Assembly: GCF_001881565.1 (NCBI RefSeq)
Contig: NZ_MPDJ01000008.1
Location: forward strand, 132,442 to 196,441
Direction of reading: 5' to 3'
From: Eisenbergiella tayi
GTDB taxonomy: Bacteria > Bacillota > Clostridia > Lachnospirales > Lachnospiraceae
DNA length: 64,000 bases
Below are positions 18,485-27,976 of the stretch, one piece after another; positions within the stretch are counted from its first letter, which is position 1; the number at the start of each line of letters is the position of its first letter. The notes beneath the pieces are model-generated. The model was not told the DNA's origin. It saw nothing but the letters and a program-made list of their open reading frames with translations, and did no database searches. Both the position numbers and the translations under genes were made by a program.

Positions 18485-18536
18485 AACAAAGTACGTTTCA
18501 AATATTGAATGAATGTCCGCTGAAGCGGACAGGGGG
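18480..18536 (+). promoter_or_regulatory. Two adjacent inverted repeats and ribosome site before the GH36 gene
   Basis: TTTGAAAC (18480-18487) is inverted at GTTTCAAA (18495-18502). Twelve bases on, TGTCCGCT (18514-18521) is inverted at AGCGGACA (18524-18531), touching the AGGGGG ribosome site of the alpha-galactosidase. They could be an operator, an RNA processing/stability hairpin, or a control on translation. The repeats are exact. Confidence 0.55.
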
Positions 18537-18543
18537 TATAAAT

Positions 18544-20637
18544 ATGAAAAAGTGGTATCGCGTGCAGGAGAACGGTGTCAATCTCGTTTTTCTTGTAACG
18601 GAAAATGGAGAGGTTTTCTTTGTACACTGTCAAAAGAGCGGATTTGAGGAAAAGGAAATACCGGAGGATCAGCTGGAGGGCTACCGGCTGGTACAGCTCC
18701 AGGCCGCAGGAGAGGATCAGGATGATCATCATGGGGCTAAATATACGGGGACGCTGCCCGGCTGCCGGCTCATATTTGATTCCTTCCTGGATGAAAGGAA
18801 GAAAAATGGCAGGCGGATCACCATTGCCCAAAAGGATCCCGTGACAGGCCTGCTGGTAAAAAGCTGTCTGCAGTTTACCGGGAAAGCGGCGGTGGCAGAG
18901 AGCTGGACAGTCGTGGAAAATGAAGGAAAGGAGCCTGTGGGGCTCACCTATGTATCCTCCTTTTGCCTGAACGGCCTTACCAAAGAGGTATCCCTGCCCT
19001 GGGATCAGGCCCTGTCTTTGATGGTGCCCTCCAACAGCTGGTACGGGGAATTCCAGTGGAAGCGCCATACGCTGCCCGGCCTTGGAATGTATAAGGTATT
19101 CCATTATTCTACAAAACGCCTTTCGTATTCGGCCACAGGCACCTGGAATTCGCATGAGTATCTGCCCATGGGATATGTTTCCAATGATCCGGCAAAGGAG
19201 GGCTGGTATTTTTCAATTATTCATAACGGTTCCTGGCACTGGGAAATCGGAGACAGCAGGGATCAGCTTTATCTTCAGCTTTCCGGACCAACAGAGGCTG
19301 AAAATCACTGGTATCATGAGCTGAAGCCGCAGGAAAGCTTTGAAAGCGTCCATGCCGCGGTGGCGGTAACGGCGGAAGGGTTTGAGGATGCGGCGGCGCA
19401 GATGACACAGTGGCGCCGGCTTATGAGGAGAAAGAATGAAGATGATGAAAAGCTCCCCGTCATTTTCAATGATTTCATGAACTGCCTTGGCGGCGATCCT
19501 AAGGAAGAAAAGGAATATCCTCTGATTGATGCGGCGGCTGAAATCGGCTGTGAGTATTATACCATTGATGCCGGCTGGTATGCGAACGGCTCCTGGTGGT
19601 CCCGGGTGGGCGAATGGGAACCGGCCGTGCAGCGCTGGCCGAACGGTCTTGAAACCGTCCTTTCCTATATCCGGGAAAAAGGGATGGTGCCCGGATTATG
19701 GCTGGAGCTGGAGGTGATGGGCATTCACTGTCCGATTGCCGATAAGCTGCCGGACGACTGGTTTTTTATGCGTCATAAGAAACGCGTCATCGATCATGGC
19801 AGATACCAGCTGGATTACCGGAATCCGGAGGTCCGAGCCTTTGCGGACGATGTGATCAGAAGGCTGGTGGAGGACTACGGCGCCGGATACATCAAGATGG
19901 ACTACAATATTAATGCGGGGATCGGAACGGAGCGGGATGCGAACAGTGCGGGAGATGGCTTGCTTGGCCATAACAGGGCTTACCTGGAATGGCTGGATCA
20001 TATATTTGCCAAATGGCCGGAGCTGATTATCGAAAACTGCGGCAGCGGCGGCATGCGCATCAATGATGCCCTGCTTTCCAGGCACAGCATACAGTCTTCC
20101 AGCGACCAGACTGATTATACCAGGTATGCAGCCATTTCGGCGGCAGCCCCGGCGGCGGTCACACCGGAGCAAAATGCCGTCTGGTCCTACCCGCTTTTTG
20201 ATGCGGATGCCGAGCAGACAGCCTTTAATATGGTGAATGCCATGACCATGCGCATCCATCAGAGCGGTCATCTGGCGAAGCTTTCAGAGGAGAATAAGGC
20301 TCTTATCAAAGAAGGGATCGACTGCTATAAGTCTTACAGGCACCTGATTCCGGAATCCTTTCCCTTCTGGCCTCTTGGGATCCCATCCTTTGACGATTTA
20401 CACCCTGCAGTTGGTTTTTATCAGGAGGAATGCGCTTTTCTGGCAGTGTGGAACCTGGAAGAGGAAGAAAAGGAAACCTGCCTGCCTCTACACGGTGCAA
20501 AGCACAGGCTCGCCGGTGCAGAGCTGATATATCCCGCAGCCCTGCCATGCAGCTATACCTTTGATGAGAGGGAAAATAATCTGATCGTAAAACAACCGGC
20601 CAAAAGTGCAAGGCTGTTCCGGCTTATCTATGAGTGA
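18544..20637 (+). CDS. GH36 alpha-galactosidase-like glycosidase
   Basis: A 697-residue GH36 (clan GH-D) enzyme: N-terminal beta-supersandwich, TIM barrel from about residue 300 with IDAGWY and GLWLELEVMG, the nucleophile in YIKMDYN (D453), ENCGSGGMR, and the acid/base in SSSDQTDY (D521), then a C-terminal beta domain. It would remove terminal alpha-galactose; some family members act on related sugars. No signal peptide: cytoplasmic. ATG 18544 is chosen because AGGGGG precedes it; the in-frame TTG at 18481 has no ribosome site. With the beta-mannosidase it could process galactomannan fragments or alpha-Gal-capped glycans. Confidence 0.88.
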   Translation: MKKWYRVQENGVNLVFLVTENGEVFFVHCQKSGFEEKEIPEDQLEGYRLVQLQAAGEDQDDHHGAKYTGTLPGCRLIFDSFLDERKKNGRRITIAQKDPVTGLLVKSCLQFTGKAAVAESWTVVENEGKEPVGLTYVSSFCLNGLTKEVSLPWDQALSLMVPSNSWYGEFQWKRHTLPGLGMYKVFHYSTKRLSYSATGTWNSHEYLPMGYVSNDPAKEGWYFSIIHNGSWHWEIGDSRDQLYLQLSGPTEAENHWYHELKPQESFESVHAAVAVTAEGFEDAAAQMTQWRRLMRRKNEDDEKLPVIFNDFMNCLGGDPKEEKEYPLIDAAAEIGCEYYTIDAGWYANGSWWSRVGEWEPAVQRWPNGLETVLSYIREKGMVPGLWLELEVMGIHCPIADKLPDDWFFMRHKKRVIDHGRYQLDYRNPEVRAFADDVIRRLVEDYGAGYIKMDYNINAGIGTERDANSAGDGLLGHNRAYLEWLDHIFAKWPELIIENCGSGGMRINDALLSRHSIQSSSDQTDYTRYAAISAAAPAAVTPEQNAVWSYPLFDADAEQTAFNMVNAMTMRIHQSGHLAKLSEENKALIKEGIDCYKSYRHLIPESFPFWPLGIPSFDDLHPAVGFYQEECAFLAVWNLEEEEKETCLPLHGAKHRLAGAELIYPAALPCSYTFDERENNLIVKQPAKSARLFRLIYE

Positions 20638-20656
20638 GGTAAGGGGAGGTATCAAT

Positions 20657-22120
20657 ATGCCGAATGTGATCCTGATTACCACCGATCAGCAGCGCTATGA
20701 CACACTGGGCTGCAATGGGAATTCTTTTATACATACCCCGAATCTGGATGAACTCGCGGCACAGGGAGCCCGGTTTGAAAGGGCATACTGTACCAATCCC
20801 GTGTGTACGCCCTCCCGGGTGTCCATCATGACGGGGCAGCTGCCCTCACACCATGGTTCCTATAATATAGGAACTGTGGCGGCCGATACCTCAGGCTTTT
20901 TGAGCAGCGTCCTGACCGATGCCGGTTACCGCACCCATCAGCTGGGAAAGGCTCATTTTTATCCCTGGGACACGGCTTCTCCGGAAACGCGCAGGCCGGA
21001 CGGCATGGAGCCTTTTTATGACTTTGCAGGCTTTGAAACAGCGGAGCTTTCCGTGGGACACAGCGACTGGGGCGTAAACAGCCATTATGAAAAATGGCTG
21101 GAAGAGAAGGGGATCAGAAAAGGGCGGCATATGCCGCAGCTGCAGGTGAAGCGGCTTTTTCCAAACGACCCTTATCAGACCGGGGACTGGGGAATGCCGG
21201 TAAATTGCCATTCAGGCGCATGGATCGTGGACAGGGCGGAGCATTTTCTGAGAGACAGGCCGAAGGACAGGCCTTTTTACCTAAATATCGGCTTTCAGGA
21301 TCCTCATCATCCGCTGGCGGTGCCTGAAGAATGGCCTAAAATCCCGGAAGATACCATACCGGATCCGGAAGGTGCTTTCGACCCTGGGCTGGCTCATCTG
21401 AAGGCGCTTTCGGAAGGAAGGATAGAAGAAGCTTTCGGGGGCCGCTATGGCATTGCAGGAAACCAGGACACCGTGTGGAAGGATGTGCCCCTGGAAATCA
21501 GGAAAAAGGTACGCAGCTATTACTATTCCATGGTGGAGCTGTTCGACAGGCAGATAGGGGAGTTAATCGCTCTGCTGAAAAAGTACGAAGTCTTTGAGGA
21601 TACGCTGCTGATGATTACCAGCGATCACGGAGATATGCTTTTTGATCACGGCCTGGGCGAAAAAGGCCCCATGGCCTTTGAAGAGGTGCTGCGGGTGCCT
21701 CTTATCATGGGGCTGCCGGGAAGAATCCGGCCTCAGACGGTCAGCGAGCCGGTATCCCTGGCAGACCTGTATCCCACGGTGCTGGATTATCTTGGCCTTT
21801 CCGCAGAAACATTCTGTGACGGCATATCTCTGCGTCCTTTGCTGGAAGGCGGTGCGATGACCAGAAAAGGCGTTCAGGCAGAGTTTATGGAGGAAAAGGA
21901 TGCCATCCGTTACCGTTGTTTTATGACAAAGGAATGGAAGCTGGCGGAATATCCGGGAGAAAGCTTCGGGGAATTGTATCATCTCACGGAGGATCCCAAA
22001 GAGCAGCATAACCTATGGGCAGAGCCGGAATACCTGATGATAAAATATGAACTGCTGCGGCAGTATCTTCAGGAAATGCAGCGGCAGGAGCCTGCGGCAC
22101 AGCGGCCCTGCCGGTGCTGA
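20657..22120 (+). CDS. Cys-type sulfatase family protein
   Basis: A 487-residue arylsulfatase-superfamily hydrolase starting MPNVILITTDQQRYDTLGC (metal-binding Asp pair). CTPSR carries C50, to be converted to formylglycine, and R54; ITSDHGDMLFDHG supplies the second metal-binding group. No signal peptide is visible, so it is likely cytoplasmic and acts on imported sulfated sugars; a phosphonate-hydrolase-like activity is a less likely alternative. The maturase that would modify C50 under anaerobic conditions (anSME) is not in this window. ATG 20657 follows GGGGAGG. It lies between GH36 and GH38 genes, suggesting the target glycan bears sulfate. Confidence 0.88.
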   Translation: MPNVILITTDQQRYDTLGCNGNSFIHTPNLDELAAQGARFERAYCTNPVCTPSRVSIMTGQLPSHHGSYNIGTVAADTSGFLSSVLTDAGYRTHQLGKAHFYPWDTASPETRRPDGMEPFYDFAGFETAELSVGHSDWGVNSHYEKWLEEKGIRKGRHMPQLQVKRLFPNDPYQTGDWGMPVNCHSGAWIVDRAEHFLRDRPKDRPFYLNIGFQDPHHPLAVPEEWPKIPEDTIPDPEGAFDPGLAHLKALSEGRIEEAFGGRYGIAGNQDTVWKDVPLEIRKKVRSYYYSMVELFDRQIGELIALLKKYEVFEDTLLMITSDHGDMLFDHGLGEKGPMAFEEVLRVPLIMGLPGRIRPQTVSEPVSLADLYPTVLDYLGLSAETFCDGISLRPLLEGGAMTRKGVQAEFMEEKDAIRYRCFMTKEWKLAEYPGESFGELYHLTEDPKEQHNLWAEPEYLMIKYELLRQYLQEMQRQEPAAQRPCRC

Positions 22121-22173
22121 AAAAAAATGGCAGAAGGCCGGTGAATTTTTTGCAGGAAAAGGAGTAAGCAAAG

Positions 22174-24609
22174 ATGGGGACAGACAGAAAAAAGTATTAC
22201 ATGGTCGGCTATACGCATATCGATCCCGTATGGCTGTGGAACAGGGCGGAAGGGATGCAGGAAGTGAAATCCTCCTTTATCTCCGCACTGGATCGGCTGG
22301 AAGAATTCCCGGATTTTAAGTTTATGCACACGAGCATTTCCTATCTGGCGTGGCTGAAGGAGAACTGTCCGCAGCAGTACGCCCGTATCCATAAATATGT
22401 GGAGGAAGGCCGCTGGGAAATTGCGGGCGGCATGTGGGTGGAGCCCGACTGCGACCTCCCGTCCGGAGAAGCGCTGATCCGCCATTTTTTATATGGCACG
22501 GCATTCGTAAGGGAAGAATTCCAAAAAGAAGTGACGGTGGGATTTAATCCGGACAGCTTTGGACACGGCGCCAATCTGCCCGCCATTTTGCAGGGCTGCG
22601 GCATCCGGTATTATGCGCTTTCCAGGCCGGGTAAGGGCAGTGTCAGCCTGCCGCCTGTTTTTCTGTGGAAGGCAAAAGACGGCAGCAGTGTGGTTTCCGA
22701 GAGAACCGGAGGGGAATATATGGCATGGACCAGGCCTGCCGTGGAATTTAACCTTAAGGAGAGCCGGGAGGCGCTGGAGGAAATCGATTATGATAAGATG
22801 GCTGTCTTCTACGGCGTGGGAAACCATGGCGGAGGCCCTACCATCGATAATATCCGTACTATTTATGAAATGCGCCAGGAATATGGGAAAGAGGAACTGG
22901 ATTTTTCCACGCTGGAGGCCTCTTTTGAGAAGGTTGAGCCGGAACGCCTTCCTGAGGTGACGGGGGAACTGGGCCGTATTTTCTATGGCTGCTACAGCTC
23001 CGACAGGGGCATCAAGCAGGCAAACCGCAGGGCGGAATGGACGCTTCTGAAGGCAGAGGCTGTAGCGGCTATGGCGGCCGGCATGGGAATATCCTCATAC
23101 CAATACCCGGCGCATAAGTTGGAAGAGGCCTGGAAGGAAGCTTTGTTCAACCAGTTTCATGATGTTCTGGCCGGAACCAGCATAGAAACGGCAAGGGATC
23201 AGGCCTGCAGAGAGTTTTCCGCCGCGATCTCCGCGGGGGAACGTCTGATTCATGACGGCGTCCAGGCTATTGCCAATGCCCTTGATACCAGAGGGGACGG
23301 CTTTCCGCTGGTACTTGTCAACCCCACGGGAAATGATTTCTCAGGCATCTTTTCCGCCGATGTGTATGTGCCGAGGGCGCAGAAAAAACCGCTGCGCCTG
23401 CGGGATGTAAAGGGAGAGGAAATTTTATACTGCGAGACCGATTATCATAATACAGCCCCGGAGAGCAGGAAGGGGATTTTGTTTGAGGCTCAGATTCCCG
23501 CCTTCGGCTATGCAGTTTACCGGGTGATTGGAGAGGGGCCGAATACGGAAAATACCCTGCCTGCCATCCGGGCATCCGAAACCTGCCTGGATAACGGAAT
23601 CGTCCGCATGGAACTGGACGAAAAAACGGGATGTCCTTCCCTCATAAAAAAAGGAGGGAAACAGCTGCTGGCAGCGCCCTGCCGGGTACAGGTGTTTTAT
23701 GATGACAGAGGCGCCTGGGGAGAGACGGTTTATGAGGAAAAGACGGTCGGCGTCTTTGAACGGGTCAGAAGCTATGTGGTGGAGGCGAATGCCATGCGCG
23801 CCGTATTGCGGGTGCTTCTTGCATTTGAACATTCGGAGATGCGGATTGATTATATACTGGAAAAAGGGAGCGATATCCTGAAAATGGATGTCCGCCTTCA
23901 TAATATGGAGAAGCACAGACAGATAGATTTCTGCATGCCTGTGAAGGCAGAACAGCCGTCTGTCCTGACGGAGACGGCATTCCTTGCGGAAGAAAAGATT
24001 GACTGTGAAGACACAAATACGGAGCATTACCAGCACCGCTTTGCGGATGTGTCGGGAGCGGACGGAAGCGGAATTGCCATTATAAATGACAGCATCTATG
24101 CCTGCAGGCAGGTTAAAAACGAATATTGTCTGATTTTATCCCGAAGCAGCGTTTACGCGCGGGGAAAGGGCGGGCCGCTGGCTGAGGATATGGGAACCGC
24201 TTTTATGGATCAGGGAACCTGGGATTATGAGCTGCGGCTGATTCCCCATACAAAGAAAATACAGAAGCAGAGGCTGTTCACAGAGGCGGACTTTTTACAT
24301 ATGCCGCCGGAATATCTGGGGGACAGCAATCATACAGGAGAAAGATGGCTGCGGACCGGCTCCCTGCTTCAGATAGAAAAAGAAAATGCGGTGGTATCCT
24401 GCTTAAAGAATGGATTCCGGGATCCCGGATCGCTGGTACTGCGTATATTTGAAACGGAAGGAAAGGGCGGCAGCTGCAGAATATGCGGTATGGGAAACCA
24501 GGCGGAGGCAGCCCTTGCTCCCTGGCAGATCAAAACACTCACACTGACGAAAGAAGGCCTGAAAGAATGCGATATGCTGGAACGGCCGGCAAGGGGGCAG
24601 GAGACATAA
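22174..24609 (+). CDS. GH38 alpha-mannosidase (811 aa form)
   Basis: The third GH38 enzyme. It opens with VGYTHIDPVWLW (H15, D17 zinc ligands). GFNPDSFGHGANLP carries the nucleophile D127, VGNHGGGPT matches the short paralogue at 5949, and NQFHDVLAGTS is present. No signal peptide. It is 53 bases after the sulfatase and almost abuts the MATE gene. Having three distinct GH38 enzymes in one operon suggests split duties for different alpha-linkages or modified mannose residues. The short N-terminus groups it with the 807-residue form rather than the 1050-residue one. Confidence 0.92.
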   Translation: MGTDRKKYYMVGYTHIDPVWLWNRAEGMQEVKSSFISALDRLEEFPDFKFMHTSISYLAWLKENCPQQYARIHKYVEEGRWEIAGGMWVEPDCDLPSGEALIRHFLYGTAFVREEFQKEVTVGFNPDSFGHGANLPAILQGCGIRYYALSRPGKGSVSLPPVFLWKAKDGSSVVSERTGGEYMAWTRPAVEFNLKESREALEEIDYDKMAVFYGVGNHGGGPTIDNIRTIYEMRQEYGKEELDFSTLEASFEKVEPERLPEVTGELGRIFYGCYSSDRGIKQANRRAEWTLLKAEAVAAMAAGMGISSYQYPAHKLEEAWKEALFNQFHDVLAGTSIETARDQACREFSAAISAGERLIHDGVQAIANALDTRGDGFPLVLVNPTGNDFSGIFSADVYVPRAQKKPLRLRDVKGEEILYCETDYHNTAPESRKGILFEAQIPAFGYAVYRVIGEGPNTENTLPAIRASETCLDNGIVRMELDEKTGCPSLIKKGGKQLLAAPCRVQVFYDDRGAWGETVYEEKTVGVFERVRSYVVEANAMRAVLRVLLAFEHSEMRIDYILEKGSDILKMDVRLHNMEKHRQIDFCMPVKAEQPSVLTETAFLAEEKIDCEDTNTEHYQHRFADVSGADGSGIAIINDSIYACRQVKNEYCLILSRSSVYARGKGGPLAEDMGTAFMDQGTWDYELRLIPHTKKIQKQRLFTEADFLHMPPEYLGDSNHTGERWLRTGSLLQIEKENAVVSCLKNGFRDPGSLVLRIFETEGKGGSCRICGMGNQAEAALAPWQIKTLTLTKEGLKECDMLERPARGQET

Positions 24610-24610
24610 A

Positions 24611-25942
24611 ATGGAAACGGAGCAGCAGCTTTTTACAGGCCGGGCACTCAGGGCGCTGATCATTCCGCTGGTATTGGAACAGATTCTGGGACTGACCGTG
24701 GGGATGGCGGACTCCATCATGGTATCCAGCGCGGGAGAGGCGGCGGTTTCGGGCGTATCACTGGTGGACTCCATCAACATTCTGCTGGTCAATACTTTTA
24801 TCTCCTTGTCGACGGGAGGGGCGGTAGTGGCTGCCCACCGTCTGGGAGAAAAGAAAAAAGAAGCCGCACAGAAGACGGCGGATCAGCTGTTATTATGTGT
24901 CACGGGGATTGCGCTTCTCATAACCGTATTTGCTGTGGCGGCAAATCGTTTTCTCCTTTCCGCCATTTTCGGGAAAGTGGATGAGGAGGTCATGAGGAAT
25001 GCCGAAATCTATTTTTATCTGATCGCTTTATCCTTCCCTTTTATGGGTATCTATAATGCCAGCGCGGCTTTGAGCAGAGCCATGGGAGATTCCAAAATTA
25101 CGATGCTCATTTCTGTTTTCATGAATGTGGTAAACATCGTGGGAAATGCGGTATTGATCCTTGTGTTCCATTTGGGAGTATACGGAGTGGCGCTTTCCAC
25201 ACTGTTTTCCCGCATTCTGGGCGCCCTGATCCTGTTCGGCATCATGCGCCGGGAAGACCGGGAACTGCATTACAGCCGGCGGATTACATTTGCATTCGAT
25301 AAGGATATCATTAAAAATATTATGCGGATCGGCATTCCCACCGGCCTGGACAACTGTATTTTCCAGGTGGGAAAGATTCTTGTCCAGAGCCTTATCGCAG
25401 GGCTTGGAACAGTGGCGATTGCCGCTAACGCCATTGCGGGAGTGGTGGCGGGCGTGGCCGTCATTCCGGCTTCTGCCATGGGAATTGCCATGATTACGGT
25501 GGTGGGCCAGGCCGTCGGCGCAGGGGCCGCAGGCCAGGCAAAGCATTATGTGAAAAAAATGATGGGATATTCCTATCTGTTTATGGCAGTGCTGAATATT
25601 GCGATTATTTTAGGAGCAGGGCGGATCGCGGGCCTGTATCAGGTTTCCGGGGAAACGATTGCGCTGGCGGAAAAGGTTATTATTTTCCATTCCGTATGCG
25701 CCATGCTTTTGTGGCCCACCGGCTTCACCCTGCCCAACGCACTGCGTGCCGCAATGGACGCCAATTTCACCATGATTGTATCGATAGCCTCCATGTGGAC
25801 ATTCCGCATAGGCTGCAGTTATTTGTTTACCGTGTGTTTTCATATGGGATTGATGGGAATCTGGGCCGCCATGGGTGTGGACTGGGTTTTCCGGTCAGCC
25901 TGTTTTGTATGGAGGACCCTCAGCGGGAAGTGGCTGAGGTGA
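24611..25942 (+). CDS. MATE-family efflux transporter
   Basis: A 443-residue integral membrane protein with about twelve hydrophobic segments in two similar halves and the MATE pattern (GMADSIMVSSAGEAAVSGVSLVDS near the N-terminus; FPFMGIYNASAALSRAMGDS). MATE proteins export organic cations or drugs against Na+ or H+. It begins one base after the GH38 stop, so it belongs to the operon, and a strong terminator follows. Its role in a glycan locus is not obvious: export of a toxic aglycone or by-product is a guess. Confidence 0.88.
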   Translation: METEQQLFTGRALRALIIPLVLEQILGLTVGMADSIMVSSAGEAAVSGVSLVDSINILLVNTFISLSTGGAVVAAHRLGEKKKEAAQKTADQLLLCVTGIALLITVFAVAANRFLLSAIFGKVDEEVMRNAEIYFYLIALSFPFMGIYNASAALSRAMGDSKITMLISVFMNVVNIVGNAVLILVFHLGVYGVALSTLFSRILGALILFGIMRREDRELHYSRRITFAFDKDIIKNIMRIGIPTGLDNCIFQVGKILVQSLIAGLGTVAIAANAIAGVVAGVAVIPASAMGIAMITVVGQAVGAGAAGQAKHYVKKMMGYSYLFMAVLNIAIILGAGRIAGLYQVSGETIALAEKVIIFHSVCAMLLWPTGFTLPNALRAAMDANFTMIVSIASMWTFRIGCSYLFTVCFHMGLMGIWAAMGVDWVFRSACFVWRTLSGKWLR

Positions 25943-25955
25943 ATCAGAAGGAATA

Positions 25956-26014
25956 GGGCCTGCCGTCATTTACCGGAGTTAGACTCCAGAGTAAATGACG
26001 GCAGGCTTTTTTGC
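25956..26014 (+). terminator. Strong rho-independent terminator closing the glycan operon
   Basis: A perfect 16-bp stem, GCCTGCCGTCATTTAC (25958-25973) with GTAAATGACGGCAGGC (25991-26006), contains a second small GGAGT/ACTCC stem in its loop and is followed by TTTTTT. Confidence 0.92.
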
Positions 26015-26168
26015 AGTCCATTTTTTCATTATGGCTGCTTTCCGTCTACAGAAGAAAGATATGTTAATATAATCCACACATTCAAAAAACAACGGCATTG
26101 TTTGCTCCCGACTGTCCAGGTATGCTGTATTCATAAGAAAAAGAGCTTGCTGAAAGAGGAGGAGTGAA

Positions 26169-27092
26169 ATGAAGAGGGAAAAAATGACGGTGCAGGCAGG
26201 AAAGAGTAGCCGGTACCGCAGGAAGGAAATAACGGCCGCCTATCTTTTTATAGCGCCCCAGATTATCGGGCTGACCCTGTTTGTACTGGTGCCGCTTATC
26301 TTTGCGGTAGTACTGTGTTTTTGTTCCTGGGATTTTATGAATGCACCGCAATTTGTAGGCGGTCGGAATTTCTGGAACGTGTTTGTGTTTGACGGGGACG
26401 TCTTTTATAAAACCCTTCTGAATACGGCGATTTTTATTCTGGGCATTGTTCCGCTGACTATGATATTTTCTCTGGGACTTGCTTTGCTGGCCAATCAAAA
26501 GCTGAAGGGGCTGTCATTTTATAAAAGTGCGTTTTTCATGCCCATGGTTACCTCAACAGTTGCTGTCGCCATGGTCTGGTATTGGCTGTATGCTCCGGAT
26601 ATGGGACTGATTAATTATCTGCTGGGATCGATTGGCATTGAAGGGCCGGGCTGGCTGGCGGATCCGGTATGGGCGAGAGTGGCGGTGATCATAATGTCGG
26701 CCTGGTCCAAGATGGGATATTATTTCCTGCTTTTTCTGGCAGGGCTGAAAGGGATTTCTTCCACCTATTATGAGGCGGCGGAAATGGACGGGGCTTCCTT
26801 CTGGCAGAAATTCAAAAGTATTACACTGCCCATGCTTTCTCCGGTAACTTTTTTCATTTTTGTGATGCTGATGATTGACGCTTTTAATATGTTTGATCTG
26901 GCTTATATCATGACACGGGGCGGCCCGATGTTTTCCACCTATTCTCTTGTTATGTATATTTATAACCAGGCCTTCCAGTATTTTGATTTGGGTTCGGCCA
27001 GTGTGGCGAGTATAGTCCTGGTGCTGTTTGCGGGTTCGGTCAGCGCCATTCAGTTTATCGTATCTAAAAGGTTGGTGAATTATGACAATTAG
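26169..27092 (+). CDS. Sugar ABC transporter permease, MalF/LacF-like
   Basis: A 307-residue CUT1 permease with a basic N-terminus, about six membrane segments and the EAA loop EAAEMDGASFWQKFKSITLP. It has a GAGGAGGAG ribosome site and overlaps the next permease by 11 bases. It is the first gene of a second transporter that is separate from the first by a terminator. Again no ATPase gene is nearby. Confidence 0.92.
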   Translation: MKREKMTVQAGKSSRYRRKEITAAYLFIAPQIIGLTLFVLVPLIFAVVLCFCSWDFMNAPQFVGGRNFWNVFVFDGDVFYKTLLNTAIFILGIVPLTMIFSLGLALLANQKLKGLSFYKSAFFMPMVTSTVAVAMVWYWLYAPDMGLINYLLGSIGIEGPGWLADPVWARVAVIIMSAWSKMGYYFLLFLAGLKGISSTYYEAAEMDGASFWQKFKSITLPMLSPVTFFIFVMLMIDAFNMFDLAYIMTRGGPMFSTYSLVMYIYNQAFQYFDLGSASVASIVLVLFAGSVSAIQFIVSKRLVNYDN

Positions 27093-27921
27093 CAGAAGAA
27101 AACATATTAAGAACTTTTTTAGCCATCTTGTACTGATGGCAGGAGCCATCACTATGATATTTCCTTTTTACTGGATGCTTAAGACCTCCTTCCTGACTGA
27201 CAGCCAGGCGCTGGAGATGCCGCCAAAGCTATGGTTTTCGTTTCCCCTATACTTTGGAAACTATAAGGAAGTTTTTGAACTTGCGGCGACGGGAAGAGCG
27301 ATATGCAACAGCCTGTTTATTGCGGTGGTATCAACAGCCGGTGTCCTCTTCACAAGCTCCCTGGCGGCATTTGCCTTTGCCAAGCTTCGTTTTCCGGGAG
27401 AAAAAAAGCTGTTCGGCCTTATTTTCGCCACGATGCTGATTCCTTCACAGGTGACGCTGATACCCTTATATGTGGTTTTCAGCAAAATCGGGTGGGTGGA
27501 TACCCATCTGCCGCTGATAGTACCGCAGATCATGGTTAATGCTTATGGCGTATTCTTAATACGGCAGTTCATGGTATCGGTGCCGGATTCTTACATAGAA
27601 GCGGCAAAGCTGGACGGTGCGGGATATCTGCGGATATATGCCGGAATCATGCTCCCGCTGTGCAAGCCTGCCTTGGTGACCCTGGGGATGTTTACCTTTG
27701 TGGGCAACTGGAATAACTTTGTCGGGCCTTTGATTTACCTGAATACGGAGGAATTGTTTACACTGCCCTTAATCATCAATTCCTTCCGTTCCGCTTATGC
27801 GGTTGACTGGGGACTTTTAATGGCAGGCTCCACGGTAGCTGTTCTGCCTTTGCTTCTTATTTATCTGTTTGCTCAGCGTTCCTTTATCGAAGGCATCGCG
27901 GCAACCGGATTGAAGGGATAA
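27082..27921 (+). CDS. Sugar ABC transporter permease, MalG-like
   Basis: A 279-residue partner permease with about six membrane segments and the EAA loop EAAKLDGAGYLRIYAGIMLP. It overlaps the upstream permease, indicating coupled translation. Gene order here is permease-permease-binding protein, the reverse of the first transporter, which argues against a recent duplication of the whole cluster. Confidence 0.92.
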   Translation: MTISRRKHIKNFFSHLVLMAGAITMIFPFYWMLKTSFLTDSQALEMPPKLWFSFPLYFGNYKEVFELAATGRAICNSLFIAVVSTAGVLFTSSLAAFAFAKLRFPGEKKLFGLIFATMLIPSQVTLIPLYVVFSKIGWVDTHLPLIVPQIMVNAYGVFLIRQFMVSVPDSYIEAAKLDGAGYLRIYAGIMLPLCKPALVTLGMFTFVGNWNNFVGPLIYLNTEELFTLPLIINSFRSAYAVDWGLLMAGSTVAVLPLLLIYLFAQRSFIEGIAATGLKG

Positions 27922-27976
27922 AATGGCTCTTTCAAAAAGAGCCGAAAAACATTAAAATATTTAAGGAGGGTTTTCA

